Shown here: positions 36,375 to 46,672 of the stretch, one piece after another | Position numbering within the stretch: the first letter of the stretch is position 1 | Layout of the letters: each line of letters starts with the position of its first letter | Assembly (NCBI GenBank): GCA_030652255.1 | Contig: JAUSAZ010000035.1 | Location: 17,136-81,135, forward strand | Source: Myxococcales bacterium | Lineage (GTDB): Bacteria; Myxococcota_A; Polyangia; Polyangiales; Ga0077539 | Length of the DNA stretch: 64,000 nt | Reading direction: 5' to 3' | Notes under the pieces: model-generated | What the model saw: only the letters and a program-made list of their open reading frames with translations | The model's database searches: none | What the model was told of the DNA's origin: nothing | Program-made: the position numbers and the translations under genes

Positions 36375-38507
36375 ATGATCCCATCTGCCCGTGTTTTGTC
36401 GGATGCGCTCTCGGCGCTGGCGCAACCCGCGGCGACCCTGCTCGACCCGAGCACCCGGGTGTTCGCGCCCTTCCTGGCCTTCGCGGGGGTGATCGCGGTG
36501 GCGACGCTGGCGGCGCGGGGCGTCGGGGTCGGGCGTGCGGCGCGGGGCATCTTCTCGCGGGACGTCTGGCTGCACCGCTCGGCGCTCGCGGACTACCGGC
36601 TCATCGCCGCGCGGGCGCTGCTGCGGGTGCTCTTCGCGGGCGCGCGCGGCGTGTCGGTGCTCGCGGTGGCGGCCATCGTCATGGGCCAGGCGCGGCACCA
36701 CCTCGGGTCGCCGGGGCTCGTCGGGCTCCCGCTGCTCGCGGGCGCGGTCTACACCCTCGCGGTCTTCGTGGCCGAGGACGCGGGGCGCTTCTACCTGCAC
36801 CGCTGGATGCACCGCAGCCCGGTGATGTGGGAGTTCCACAAGGTGCACCACTCGGCGGAGGTGCTCACGCCGCTCACCCTCTATCGCACGCACCCCGTGG
36901 AGGGCGCCCTCAACGGCGCCGCCAGCGCCCTGGTCGTGGGCGTCGTCCTGGGCCTCTGTGCGTGGGTGTTCGGCCCGTCGCTGCGCGCCTGGGAGCTGCT
37001 CGGCGTCGACGCCCTCGGCTTCGCGTGGACCCTCTGCGGCGCCAACCTCCGCCACTCCCACGTGTGGCTCTCGTACGGCCCGCGGGTCGAGCGCTTCTTC
37101 CTGAGCCCCGCGCAGCACCAGGTGCACCACAGCAGCGACCCCCGCCACGCCGACCGCAACTTCGGCACCGTCCTCGCCCTCTGGGACCGCCTCGGCGCCT
37201 CGCTCCACGTCACCACCGCCCGCCGCGAGGCGCTCTCCTTCGGGCTCCCGCCGGGCGAGCCCGGCCCCGCCCACACCGTCGCCTCTCTCCTCCTCTCCCC
37301 CGTCGCCGCCGTCGCCCGTCGGTTGCGCGCGCGCGCCTCCGAGGTCGCCGCCGCGTGGGCCCCGTCCGCCCGCTGGTCGCCCCGCGCGGCGCTCCTCCTG
37401 GCCGCGATGAGCACCGCGACCTGCACCACCGAGGGCTTCGACCGCACGGCGCTGCTCCGGTCCTTCGCGGTGTGCACCCTGCAGACCACGGGGCAGTTCC
37501 AGACGCAGGCCGACGCGCTCGTGGCGGCGACCATGGCCCACGCCGCGGCGCCCACGGACACGACCCGCGCCGCCGCCCGCACCGCCTGGGAGCGCGCCAT
37601 CGACGTCTGGCAGCAGGCCGAGATGCTCCGCTTCGGCCCCGCGGGGGGCCTCGACACCCTCGGCGGCCGCGGGCTCCGCAACAACATCTACGCCTGGCCC
37701 GACGTCAACCGCTGCCTCATCGAGCAGCAGCTCGCCGCGCGCACCTACGAGGGCGCGGGCTTCGCCTCCCTCTCGACCAACGCCCGCGGCCTCGCGGCGC
37801 TCGAATACCTGCTCTACTATTCCGCGGCCGACAACGCCTGCCCCGCCGAGCACCCCATCAACGCCATGGGCGCCTGGGCGGCGATCGCGCCCGACGAGCT
37901 CGCCCGCCGCCGGGCCGCCTACGCCCACGCCGTCGCGGTGGACGTCGCCGCGCAGGCGAGGGCGCTCAACGCCGCGTGGGAGCCGAGCGGGTTTCGCGCG
38001 CAGCTCGAGACCGCGGGCGCCGGGAGCACCCTCTTCGCCACGCAGCAGAGCGCCTTCAGCGCCGTGGCCGAGGCGAGCTTCCACGCCGACACCGACCTCA
38101 AGGACCTCCGCCTCGCCGCGCCCCTCGGGCTGCCCGGCACGACGGCGCGCCCGGAGGCGCTGGAGTCGCAGTGGGCCGACCGCGGCGAGCAGCACCTGCG
38201 CAACAACGTCATCGGCCTGCGCACGCTGCTCGTGGGCTGCGCGGCGGGCAACAACCAGGGCTTCGACGACATGCTCGAGGCCGCCGGTGCGGCGCCGCTC
38301 GCGACGGAGATGCGCGCCGACCTCGACGCCATCGACGCGGCCCTCAACGCGCTCCCGGGCGACAGCCTCTCCCGCGCGCTGGTCACCGACCGCGCCTCGG
38401 TGCAGCGCGTCTACGACGCCGTGAAGAACCTCACGGACTTCCTCAAGAACGAGTTCACCGTGACGCTGCAGGTGCGCTCCGAGCGGGTCGCGGGCGACAA
38501 TGACTGA
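36375..38507 (+). CDS. Fusion of fatty-acid-hydroxylase/sterol-desaturase-type membrane protein and imelysin domain (710 aa)
   Basis: Residues about 1-330 are a membrane di-iron protein with the histidine clusters HRWMH, HKVHHS and QHQVHHSSD, the sterol desaturase/fatty acid hydroxylase pattern. Residues about 345-705 look like an imelysin (peptidase M75, COG3489) domain: AWERAIDVWQQAEMLRFGP, then GLAALEYLLYY in place of the GxHxxE site, then RNNVIGLRTLLVG. The join contains a hydrophobic AALLLAAMSTATC segment that looks like a former lipoprotein signal peptide, now internal. The frame is continuous and no convincing second start is seen. It heads a tonB/receptor operon, so a role in iron acquisition is likely. 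The stop overlaps tonB by eight bases. Confidence 0.7.
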   Translation: MIPSARVLSDALSALAQPAATLLDPSTRVFAPFLAFAGVIAVATLAARGVGVGRAARGIFSRDVWLHRSALADYRLIAARALLRVLFAGARGVSVLAVAAIVMGQARHHLGSPGLVGLPLLAGAVYTLAVFVAEDAGRFYLHRWMHRSPVMWEFHKVHHSAEVLTPLTLYRTHPVEGALNGAASALVVGVVLGLCAWVFGPSLRAWELLGVDALGFAWTLCGANLRHSHVWLSYGPRVERFFLSPAQHQVHHSSDPRHADRNFGTVLALWDRLGASLHVTTARREALSFGLPPGEPGPAHTVASLLLSPVAAVARRLRARASEVAAAWAPSARWSPRAALLLAAMSTATCTTEGFDRTALLRSFAVCTLQTTGQFQTQADALVAATMAHAAAPTDTTRAAARTAWERAIDVWQQAEMLRFGPAGGLDTLGGRGLRNNIYAWPDVNRCLIEQQLAARTYEGAGFASLSTNARGLAALEYLLYYSAADNACPAEHPINAMGAWAAIAPDELARRRAAYAHAVAVDVAAQARALNAAWEPSGFRAQLETAGAGSTLFATQQSAFSAVAEASFHADTDLKDLRLAAPLGLPGTTARPEALESQWADRGEQHLRNNVIGLRTLLVGCAAGNNQGFDDMLEAAGAAPLATEMRADLDAIDAALNALPGDSLSRALVTDRASVQRVYDAVKNLTDFLKNEFTVTLQVRSERVAGDND

Positions 38508-39303
38508 CGCCGCCGCCGAGCTCACGCGACTCGTCCCGGGGCGGCTGCCGCTGTCCATGTCCCTCTCCGTGGTCGCGCACGGTCTCGCGGCCCTCGTCGT
38601 CGGCGCGCTCATCACCGTCAACCCGCCAAGCCCCCGCGCGCAGCTCGAGTCGCTGGTGCTCACGGAGTCGACGCCGCCGCCCCGTCCGCCGCCGGTGCCG
38701 GTCGACATCGAGCCCCCGCCGCCCCCGCCGCCGCCGACCCGCGCCGCGGCGCCCGCTCGCTCCGAGCACCCGGTGGCCCGCCCCGTGGCCGCCCGCGCCG
38801 TCGCGCCCGCGCCCACCCCCCCGACGCCCGTCGCGCCTGCGCCCACGCCCCCGGCGCCCGCGCCCGCGGTCATCGACTCTCCGCTCGCGACTGGTCCTGC
38901 CGTAGGGGCCGCGACGCCGTCGAGCGCGCCCGGATCGGGTCCGCCGTCGCCCGCGCCCATCGCCGCCGCCGCGGTCGCCCCGCAGGCCAGCGCCCGCGGC
39001 GTGCCCGGCCCGATGGTGGACGTCGGCGCCTACCTCTCGGTGGTGCGCGACCGGGTGAGCCGCCACCGCCGCTATCCCGCCATGGCCATCGAGCTCGGCC
39101 TCGAGGGCGTGGTCGAGGTGGGCGTGCGGGTCAACCCTGACGGGACGCTCGCCTCCGCCCCGACCCTCGACGAGAGCTGCGGCCACGAGATGCTCGACGC
39201 CGAGGCCCTGCGCATCGTCGCCCTCGCCGCGCCCTTCCCCCCGGTCACGGGCCACCAGCAGCCCGTCCGGCTGCGTGTGCCCGTGCACTTCCACCTCGAC
39301 TGA
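38500..39303 (+). CDS. tonB: TonB family energy-transducing protein (267 aa)
   Basis: The protein has a single N-terminal membrane helix (SMSLSVVAHGLAALVVGALI), then a long Pro/Ala-rich periplasmic spacer (about residues 55-160). The TonB C-terminal domain follows (YLSVVRDRVSRHRRYPAMA, then LEGVVEVGVRVNPDGTLA, ending VPVHFHLD). It transmits the proton motive force to outer-membrane receptors. The ATG lies inside the end of the hydroxylase/imelysin gene, and the FecA-like receptor starts 23 bases downstream, so a dedicated TonB for that receptor is likely. ExbB and ExbD are not in the window. Confidence 0.9.
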   Translation: MTDAAAELTRLVPGRLPLSMSLSVVAHGLAALVVGALITVNPPSPRAQLESLVLTESTPPPRPPPVPVDIEPPPPPPPPTRAAAPARSEHPVARPVAARAVAPAPTPPTPVAPAPTPPAPAPAVIDSPLATGPAVGAATPSSAPGSGPPSPAPIAAAAVAPQASARGVPGPMVDVGAYLSVVRDRVSRHRRYPAMAIELGLEGVVEVGVRVNPDGTLASAPTLDESCGHEMLDAEALRIVALAAPFPPVTGHQQPVRLRVPVHFHLD

Positions 39304-39326
39304 ACGCTCCCTCCAATCCCCCCCCC

Positions 39327-41585
39327 ATGAGAATTACCCCTCGTGTTCGGACCTCGACGGCGCTCGCGTCGCTCGGCCTGCTGCTCGCCCCGACCGTCGC
39401 CCGCAGCCAGGAGGTCCCCGCCACGCCGCCCGCCACGCCGCCCGCCCGCGGCGCGTCGGTGTGGGTCGCGCCGCGCGTCGACGTGGTCGGCGAGGCCCCA
39501 CGCGCGCTCGACCGCACCCCTGGCAGCGCCACGGTCGTCCGCCGCGAGGACATCGTGCAGCTCGCCCCGCAGAGCGGCGGCGACGTCCTGCGCACGGTGC
39601 CCGGCCTCAACGTCATCGGTGAAGACCCGATGGGCCTGCGGCTCAACATCTCCATCCGCGGCCTCGACCCCAACCGCAGCCGCAAGGTGCTCGTCCTCGA
39701 GGACGGGATGCCCGTCTCGCTCAACCCCTACGGCTCCCCCGAGCTCTATTACACCCCGCCCATCGAGCGCATGGAGCGCGTCGAGGTCGTGCGCGGCAGC
39801 GGCCAGATCCTCTGGGGTCCGCAGACCATCGGCGGGGTGATCAACTACATCACGCGCGACCCGCCGCGCCGCCCCACGGTGGGCGTCGACCTCCGCTACG
39901 GCACCTACGGCTACCTCCTGGCGCAGGCCTTCGCGGGCGCCACGCACGGGCCCATCGGGTGGCGCCTCGACGTCATCCACCGCCGCTTCGAGGGGCCGCG
40001 CAACCTCGCCCTCAGCCTCATGGACGTCGCGGGCCGGCTGCGCCTCCAGATCTCCCCCCGCTCGATCGTGCAGCTGAAGCTCAACTACTACGACGAGGCC
40101 TCGGCGGCGACGTACCTGGGCATCACGGGCCCGCAGTACGCCCTCGACCCGACGATCAACCACGCCAGCAACGACAGCTTCCTCATCCGCCGCTACGCCC
40201 TCGCGCTCACGCACCAGTTCGTCGCGTCGCCCTCGGTGCTGGTGCGCACCAACGTGTACGCGTACCAGACCAACCGCGCGTGGCGCCGGCAGGAGTACGA
40301 CCGCGCGGACACCGGCGCGGAGTATGAGCGCGCGTGCGACCCGATGGGCCGCTGCGGCGCGCCCGGCGAGGCGGGCGTGACGCCCACCAACGACGGCGGG
40401 AGCATCTTCTTCCGGCGCACGGCGGCGACCAACAACCGCTCCTTCGACGTCTTCGGCATCGAGCCCCGGGTCACCTGGAACTGGTCCCGCGGCACCGTCT
40501 CGGGCGAGCTCACGGCCCTCGCGCGCTTCCACTACGAGAGCGCCGACGACCAGCGCTTCATCTCGTCGTACCCGACGGGGCGCGCGGGGACGTCCATCGC
40601 CGACGAGATCCGCAACGGCTACGCGCTGGCCGCCGCCGTGCAGCACCGCTTCGGCTTCGGCGAGCGCTTCTACGTCACCCCGGGCGTGCGCTTCGAGGGC
40701 TTCTGGAGCGACCGCCGGGTGACCCGCGCGCCGGTGGTCGACTCGATGGGCCAGACCACCATCCGCGACGTCGACATCTTCGGCAGCTCGTCCACCGCGG
40801 CGCTCATCCCGGGCCTCGGGCTCTCGTACAAGGTCAGCAACCCGCTCACCCTCTTCACGGGCGTGCACCGCGGCTACGCGCCGCCCCGCACCCGCGACGC
40901 CGTCTCCCCCGCGGGCGCCAACCTCCAGCTCGACCCCGAGCTCTCCTGGAACACCGAGCTCGGCTTCCGCGCCCGCTTCGGCCGCTGGCTCAACGCCGAG
41001 GTCGCGGCCTTCCACATCGAGTTCGAGAACCAGATCGTCCCCCCGAGCGAGGCCGGCGGCGCGGTCTCCGCCGGGGGCTTCAACACCGGCCACAGCCGTC
41101 ACATGGGCGTCGAGTCGAGCGTCACCTTCGACCTCGTCTCCGCGCTCCAGCGCCCCACGTCGACCTTCTCGCTGCCGCTGACGGTCAACTACACCTGGCT
41201 CCCGGTGGCGGCCTTCGTGGGCGGCCTCTACGACGCCAACCGCGTGCCCTACGCGCCCGAGCACATCCTCTACGCGCAGCTCCGCTTCGTGCACCGCATG
41301 GGCCTCTCCGCGCAGGTGAGCGTCTCCTACGTGACCAGCCAGTTCGCCGACCAGCAGAACACCGTCGCGCAGTCCGTCGACGGCCTCGTGGGGCGCCTCC
41401 CCGGGTACGTCACCGTCGACGCCCGCGTGGGCTACGCCGTGCGCTCCACCGGGGTCACCGTCTACGTCTCGGGCCGCAACCTCACCGACCAGATCTACAT
41501 CGCCAACCGCGCCCCGCAGGGCATCCAGCCCGCCGGATTCCGCCAGGTCTTCGCCGGCCTCGAGTGGACCTGGCCGCGGTCATGA
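39327..41585 (+). CDS. TonB-dependent outer-membrane receptor, FecA-like (752 aa)
   Basis: The signal peptide ends around VARSQEV. The TonB-box region VDVVGEAPRAL and the plug domain follow (PGSATVVRREDI, VPGLNVIGED, ISIRGLDPNRSRKVLVLEDG, VEVVRGSGQILWGPQTIGGVINYITR), then a 22-strand barrel ending LEWTWPRS. The plug, with PYGSPELYYTP and the VRGSGQILWGPQ type, resembles FecA (iron dicitrate) more than siderophore receptors. No FecR-interacting N-terminal signalling domain is present, so transcriptional signalling through the receptor is unlikely. It forms one operon with tonB and the imelysin fusion. Confidence 0.85.
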   Translation: MRITPRVRTSTALASLGLLLAPTVARSQEVPATPPATPPARGASVWVAPRVDVVGEAPRALDRTPGSATVVRREDIVQLAPQSGGDVLRTVPGLNVIGEDPMGLRLNISIRGLDPNRSRKVLVLEDGMPVSLNPYGSPELYYTPPIERMERVEVVRGSGQILWGPQTIGGVINYITRDPPRRPTVGVDLRYGTYGYLLAQAFAGATHGPIGWRLDVIHRRFEGPRNLALSLMDVAGRLRLQISPRSIVQLKLNYYDEASAATYLGITGPQYALDPTINHASNDSFLIRRYALALTHQFVASPSVLVRTNVYAYQTNRAWRRQEYDRADTGAEYERACDPMGRCGAPGEAGVTPTNDGGSIFFRRTAATNNRSFDVFGIEPRVTWNWSRGTVSGELTALARFHYESADDQRFISSYPTGRAGTSIADEIRNGYALAAAVQHRFGFGERFYVTPGVRFEGFWSDRRVTRAPVVDSMGQTTIRDVDIFGSSSTAALIPGLGLSYKVSNPLTLFTGVHRGYAPPRTRDAVSPAGANLQLDPELSWNTELGFRARFGRWLNAEVAAFHIEFENQIVPPSEAGGAVSAGGFNTGHSRHMGVESSVTFDLVSALQRPTSTFSLPLTVNYTWLPVAAFVGGLYDANRVPYAPEHILYAQLRFVHRMGLSAQVSVSYVTSQFADQQNTVAQSVDGLVGRLPGYVTVDARVGYAVRSTGVTVYVSGRNLTDQIYIANRAPQGIQPAGFRQVFAGLEWTWPRS

Positions 41586-41620
41586 TAAAAATGATTCTGG
41601 TATTCACAATTGATTGGAAG
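41583..41620 (+). promoter_or_regulatory. AT-rich intergenic patch with weak Fur-box similarity
   Basis: From the receptor stop codon to about 41620 the sequence is strikingly A/T-rich for this window. GATAAAAATGATTCTGGTA (from 41584) matches 11 of 19 positions of the Fur consensus by eye. It precedes the delta-60 lipoprotein gene by about 20 bases and could act as a promoter or operator. The match is not strong. Confidence 0.25.
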
Positions 41621-41639
41621 GCATGGTAGGCAGTCGCCC

Positions 41640-43079
41640 ATGAAGCTCCGACACTCACTTTCAGGCGTTCTTCTCCCTGTTTTCTCGCTCTCCCTGCTGT
41701 TCGCGGCGGGCTGCGATGACAGCGACCCTGCGGTCGCCGACGCGGCCGTGGCCGACTCGGGCACCCCGGTGGACTCGGGCACCCCGGACGGCGGCGTCCC
41801 GGCGGCGCCGCGGGTGGTCGCGGTGTCGGCCACCGGGCACGACCGCTTCTTTGGCGTGACCTATGACAGCGCGGGCAACTTCTACGCGGTGGGCGTGGTG
41901 TCTGGCAGCAACGTCGCGGCGACGGCGGACTTCGAGACGGTGGTGGCGAAGTTCAGCGCCGCGGGGGTGCTCGACACGAGCTTCGGCACCGGCGGCTACG
42001 CGCGGCACAACCTCGCGGTGGGCCTCGGCGGCGAGGTGGCCCGCGGCATCGTGGTGCAGTCCACGGGCAAGATCGTCGTCGCGGCGACCATCGAGCACGC
42101 GGGCGCGACCGACCCGCGCGACCGCGACATCGCCCTGGTGCGCTTCAACGCCAACGGCACCCGCGACACGGCCTTTGGCACCGACGGCGTGGTCACGCTC
42201 GACCTGAGCGCGGGCGAGCTGGCGGGCACCACCTACGTGGCCGACGTGGCCTGGGGCCTGAGCGCCTACAGCGACGACCGGCTGGTGGTGACGGGCGCGC
42301 AGAAGCGCACGGGCGGCACCGACACGGACTTCGCGGTGGTGCGCCTGAGCGCCGACGGCGTGCGCGACGCGGCCTTCGGCACCAACGGCGTGGCCACGGT
42401 GGACATCAACAACCGCAACGCCAACCCGCGCACGGCGACGCTGCTCGCCGACGGCGGCATCGTGATGTCGGGCTACATGGACGACGGCGGCGTGGTGAAG
42501 CCGGTGCTCTTCAAGCTCACCGCGGCGGGGGTGCTCGACCCCACCTTCGGCACGGCGGGGGTCTTCGCGCCGACGGTGCTCGCGGCGGTGACCGAGGCCT
42601 ACGGCGCGGTGCTCCAGGGCACGTCGTTCGTCACCGCGGGCTACGGCCGCAACAGCGCCAGCGAGAACCTCGACTGGCTCTCGCTGCGGGTCTCCGCGAC
42701 GGGCGCGCTCGACACCACCTGGGGCACCGCGGGCGTGGCGCGGCTCGACCTCGCGATGTTCAACGACAACGCGCGGGCCCTGGTGGCGCTGCCGGACAAC
42801 CGCATGCTGCTGGTGGGCGGCGGCCGGCCGACGGCCAGCAACGTCGACGGCATGCTCGCGATGCTCACCGCGACGGGCCAGGCCGACACCACCTTCGGGG
42901 CGCGGGGCATCCGCACCTACGACTTCGGCGGCGTGTCGGACTTCTTCTGGGGCGTCGCACTCAACCCGGCGCGCACCCAGGCCGCCATCGTGGGCACCCG
43001 CGCCGTCGCGACCCCCGCGGCCGACGCGGGCGTGAGCGCCGAGAACGACGACGCGGTGGTCTTCGTCCTGCCGCTCTGA
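41640..43079 (+). CDS. Delta-60 repeat lipoprotein (479 aa)
   Basis: Signal peptide with lipobox FAAGC (Cys25), then a short DSGTPVDSGTPDGG stalk. The rest consists of repeats about 60 residues long with the pattern DTSFGTGG, then GKIVVAAT, then DIALVRFNANGTRD. This is the delta-60 repeat of deltaproteobacterial surface proteins, thought to fold as a beta-propeller. At least six copies can be followed. It is a predicted surface protein with no known ligand. It follows the TonB-dependent receptor by 54 bases, behind the AT-rich patch, so it may be co-regulated with iron uptake or have its own promoter. Confidence 0.8.
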   Translation: MKLRHSLSGVLLPVFSLSLLFAAGCDDSDPAVADAAVADSGTPVDSGTPDGGVPAAPRVVAVSATGHDRFFGVTYDSAGNFYAVGVVSGSNVAATADFETVVAKFSAAGVLDTSFGTGGYARHNLAVGLGGEVARGIVVQSTGKIVVAATIEHAGATDPRDRDIALVRFNANGTRDTAFGTDGVVTLDLSAGELAGTTYVADVAWGLSAYSDDRLVVTGAQKRTGGTDTDFAVVRLSADGVRDAAFGTNGVATVDINNRNANPRTATLLADGGIVMSGYMDDGGVVKPVLFKLTAAGVLDPTFGTAGVFAPTVLAAVTEAYGAVLQGTSFVTAGYGRNSASENLDWLSLRVSATGALDTTWGTAGVARLDLAMFNDNARALVALPDNRMLLVGGGRPTASNVDGMLAMLTATGQADTTFGARGIRTYDFGGVSDFFWGVALNPARTQAAIVGTRAVATPAADAGVSAENDDAVVFVLPL

Positions 43080-43110
43080 TCCGCGACCTCCCCTCCGCCC
43101 GCCCTCGCGC

Positions 43111-43772
43111 TCAGCCCCGCAGCCGGCTCCACAGGAACACGGCTGCGGCGCCCAGCAGCGCCGTCGACATCCCCAGCACCACCAGCGCCTGCATCGTGCT
43201 CGGGCCCTTCTTCGCCGGGCGGTCCCAGTCGTCGCGCACGGCGTCGTCGGGCACCGTGGCGTCGGCGCGCTCGCTCGGGGCCTCGCCCTTCTCGTCGAGC
43301 CCGTGGGTGAGCTTCTCGTCCGCGTCCGCCGCCGCCCCGGCCGTCTCCTCCGGGCGCGCGGGTCGGTGATGCTCCCGCACCATGCGACCCAGCATCCGCT
43401 GCGCCGCGCCCCGGTTGAGCGGGACCAGCGCCGCCGCCAGCTCCGAGGCCAGCGCCGAGTGGGTGAGCACCGCCTCCGCGCGCAGCCGCGTGGTGAGCTC
43501 CAGCACCGTCGGGGGCGTGGGCGAGAGCACGGTCTCCAGCAGCGCGGCCACCCCCTCCTGGGCCTCGCGGTCATCCACGGCGGGGGAGCACAGTTCGTTG
43601 ATGTGCACCGCGCCGTGCTCGTCGACCTCGATGCCGCCGGCGTCGAGCACCACCCGGCGGTCCTTCATCGACTCCACCGCCTGGAGCACGATGAACAGCG
43701 CGCTCTCGGACGTCATCGGCGCGCCGCGATGGGACATCGCCGACACCAGATCGTCCATCGCCACGGCGTCGC

Positions 43773-43776
<4 letters not shown>
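43111..43776 (-). CDS. Hypothetical protein with C-terminal membrane anchor (221 aa)
   Basis: The first 140 residues are soluble and helical ([23 protein letters not shown], then [11 protein letters not shown], then [13 protein letters not shown]). An acidic linker rich in Glu, Asp and Ala follows, and the last 30 residues form one membrane helix ([22 protein letters not shown]) with a short basic tail. The N-terminal part gives a faint impression of a degenerate protein-kinase C-lobe ([11 protein letters not shown]), but no catalytic motif remains. The start overlaps the hisF stop (ATGA), so it is translated with the histidine genes; a functional link is unproven. Confidence 0.6.
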
Positions 43777-44582
<806 letters not shown>

Positions 44583-44583
44583 C

Positions 44584-45309
44584 TCAAGCACCGCTCCCGA
44601 TCGCCAGGGCCTCGCGCGCCGTGAACGCGCCCTCGTAGAGCGCCCGTCCCACCACCACCGCGCCAATCACCTCCCGCGCCGCGAGCGCCCGCAGGTGGTC
44701 GAGCGACCCGATCCCCCCGCTCGCGATCACCAGCGCGCCCGGCACCGCCCGCGCGAGGCGCTCGGTGGCCTCCACGTTGGGCCCCTCGCCGGTGCCGTCG
44801 CGGGCGATGTCGGTGTACAGCACGGCGCGCGCACCCCTGGAAACACAGTCCTTCGCGAGGGTGAGGGCGTCCACCGTGGTGGCCTCGGTCCATCCCTTCG
44901 TGGCCACCAGGCCGTCGCGCGCGTCGACCGCCACGGTCACGTCCACCACGGCGCTGGCCTCGGCGACGAAGCCCGGGTCTTCTATCGCGCGGGTGCCGAT
45001 GATCACCCGCGACGCGCCCGCCTCGCGGTACGCGCGCACCTGCTCGATCGTCCGGATGCCCCCGCCCACCTGCACCCGCAGCGCCGCGCCGAAGCGCGAG
45101 AGCAGCGAGCCCACCAGCGCCGCCTGCGTGGCCCGGCCGTCGCGCGCGCCGTCGAGGTCGACGAGGTGCACCCAGGTCGCGCCCGCGTCGAGGTACGCCG
45201 CCACCACGGCCGCCGGGTCGTCGCCGTACACCGTGACCTTGTCGTAGTCGCCGCGGTGCAGCCGCACCACGCGGCCGCCGAGGAGGTCCATCGCGGGGAT
45301 GACGATCAC
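44584..45309 (-). CDS. hisA: ProFAR isomerase (241 aa)
   Basis: This TIM-barrel isomerase converts ProFAR to PRFAR in histidine synthesis. Motifs: [20 protein letters not shown] with the catalytic Asp, [38 protein letters not shown] with the second Asp and IASGGIGS. The GTG at 45309 forms a GTGA overlap with the hisH stop. The length is normal. PriA-type dual activity is not indicated, since trp genes are absent here and the organism type is not actinobacterial. Confidence 0.95.
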   Translation of the reverse strand: MIVIPAMDLLGGRVVRLHRGDYDKVTVYGDDPAAVVAAYLDAGATWVHLVDLDGARDGRATQAALVGSLLSRFGAALRVQVGGGIRTIEQVRAYREAGASRVIIGTRAIEDPGFVAEASAVVDVTVAVDARDGLVATKGWTEATTVDALTLAKDCVSRGARAVLYTDIARDGTGEGPNVEATERLARAVPGALVIASGGIGSLDHLRALAAREVIGAVVVGRALYEGAFTAREALAIGSGA

Positions 45310-45980
45310 GGCAGCCCCCGCACGAAGGCCCGCAGCAGCCCGATGCCCGCCGCCTGCGACTTCTCGGGATGAAACTGCACCGCCCACAGCCTGCCCCGCG
45401 CCACCGCGCTCACGAAGCGCCCGCCGTGGTCGGTCTCCCCCGCCACGCACCCGAGCGACGCCTCTTCCGGGGCCACGAAATAGCTGTGCACGAAGTAGTA
45501 CCAGTGCGCGCGGCCCAGCCACGCGGCCGCTGCGTCGTCGGTGGGGAGCACCTGGTTCCAGCCCATGTGGGGCACCTTGAGCCGCTCGCCCTTCGCGTCG
45601 ATCATCCCGTCGCGGAAGCGCCGCACCGAGCCACGGAACACCCCGAGCCCGTGCGCCCCGCCCGCCTCCTCGCTCGACTCGAAGAGCACCTGCAGCCCCA
45701 GGCAGATGCCCAGGTACGGCCGGTCGTCTGCGATGTGCGCGCCCACGGCCTTCGCCAGCGCCCCGCCGTGCCGGTGCAGCGCCGTCGCGCAGTCCCCGAA
45801 GGCCCCCTGGCCGGGCATCACCAGGGCCGCCGCCTCGCGCAGCGCGCCCGGGTCGCTGGCGCAGCGCACCCGCGCCGGGTCCATTCCCTCCGCGACCAGG
45901 GCCGCGCGCAGGGCGCGCTCCACCGAGCGGAGGTTGCCGAGGCCCACGTCCACCACCACGATCGGCGCCTGGTCGCTCAC
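45306..45980 (-). CDS. hisH: Imidazole glycerol phosphate synthase, glutaminase subunit (224 aa)
   Basis: This class I glutamine amidotransferase supplies ammonia to HisF. Catalytic triad motifs: YLGICLGLQVLFE with the nucleophilic Cys, and VQFHPEKSQ with His and Glu. The N terminus is IVVVDVGLGNLRSVERAL, with an MPGQGAFGDC turn. The GTG at 45980 forms a GTGA overlap with the hisB stop and gives a slightly longer product than the E. coli enzyme. Tight coupling with hisA and hisF fits the HisH-HisF complex. Confidence 0.95.
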   Translation of the reverse strand: MSDQAPIVVVDVGLGNLRSVERALRAALVAEGMDPARVRCASDPGALREAAALVMPGQGAFGDCATALHRHGGALAKAVGAHIADDRPYLGICLGLQVLFESSEEAGGAHGLGVFRGSVRRFRDGMIDAKGERLKVPHMGWNQVLPTDDAAAAWLGRAHWYYFVHSYFVAPEEASLGCVAGETDHGGRFVSAVARGRLWAVQFHPEKSQAAGIGLLRAFVRGLP

Positions 45981-46564
45981 TCGGTGAGGGTCCCCTTGGT
46001 CGACGGGAGCAGGGTGCCCTCGACGCGCACCGCGTCGCGCAGGGCCCGCGCGAGCGCCTTGAAGGAGCACTCCACGATGTGGTGGAGGTTGTCCCCCTCG
46101 ATGCGCCGCACGTGCAGGTTGCACATCGCCCCGCGCGCGAAGCCCTCGAAGAACACCCCCGCGAGCTCGACGTCGAAGCTGCCGAGCTTCGCCTTCGGGA
46201 GGTTGAGCCGGTCGACGTAGTAGGTGCGCCCGGAGAGGTCGAGCGCCACCTGGCAGAGGGCCTCGTCCATGGGGAGCGTCGCCTCGCCGTAGCGGCGGAT
46301 GCCCTTGCGGTCGCCGAGCGCCTGCTCGACGGCGCGGCCCAGCACGATGGCGAGGTCTTCGGTGGTGTGGTGGCCGTCGATCTCCACGTCGCCGGTGGCG
46401 CGCACCGTGAGGTCGAGGCCTCCGTGGCGGGCGAGCTGGTCGACCATGTGGCTGAGAAAGGGGATCGGCGTCTGGACGTCGGCGGCGCCCTGCCCGTCGA
46501 GGTCGAGGGTCACCGTGATGGACGTCTCCCGCGTGGTGCGGGTGACCGTGGCCGTGCGTGTCAT
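45977..46564 (-). CDS. hisB: Imidazoleglycerol-phosphate dehydratase (195 aa)
   Basis: This is a monofunctional, metal-dependent dehydratase. The metal-binding motifs are LSHMVDQLARHGG, DGHHTTEDLAIVLG and HHIVECSFKALARALR near the C terminus, as in plant and bacterial IGPD. No histidinol-phosphatase domain is attached, unlike in enterobacteria. The ATG at 46564 precedes a typical VTRTTRETSITVTLDLDG start. It is the first his gene of the cluster in this window; hisG, hisD and hisC are elsewhere. Confidence 0.95.
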   Translation of the reverse strand: MTRTATVTRTTRETSITVTLDLDGQGAADVQTPIPFLSHMVDQLARHGGLDLTVRATGDVEIDGHHTTEDLAIVLGRAVEQALGDRKGIRRYGEATLPMDEALCQVALDLSGRTYYVDRLNLPKAKLGSFDVELAGVFFEGFARGAMCNLHVRRIEGDNLHHIVECSFKALARALRDAVRVEGTLLPSTKGTLTE

Positions 46565-46672
46565 GGCAGGCGCCGCGTACCATGGGCCCCGCGCGGCGGG
46601 CAAACAACGCTACGGGGCCCCCACCGGGAGAGGGAGATGCGCCCCGGGTCGTGCTACGCCTTCGAGAGTCCA

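Noticed and set aside
36375..38507. Possibility that the hydroxylase and imelysin halves are two genes
   Set aside because: The frame is continuous with normal codon bias through the junction. The only in-frame ATG there (37407) lies after the hydrophobic core of the would-be signal peptide, so a separate start is unlikely.
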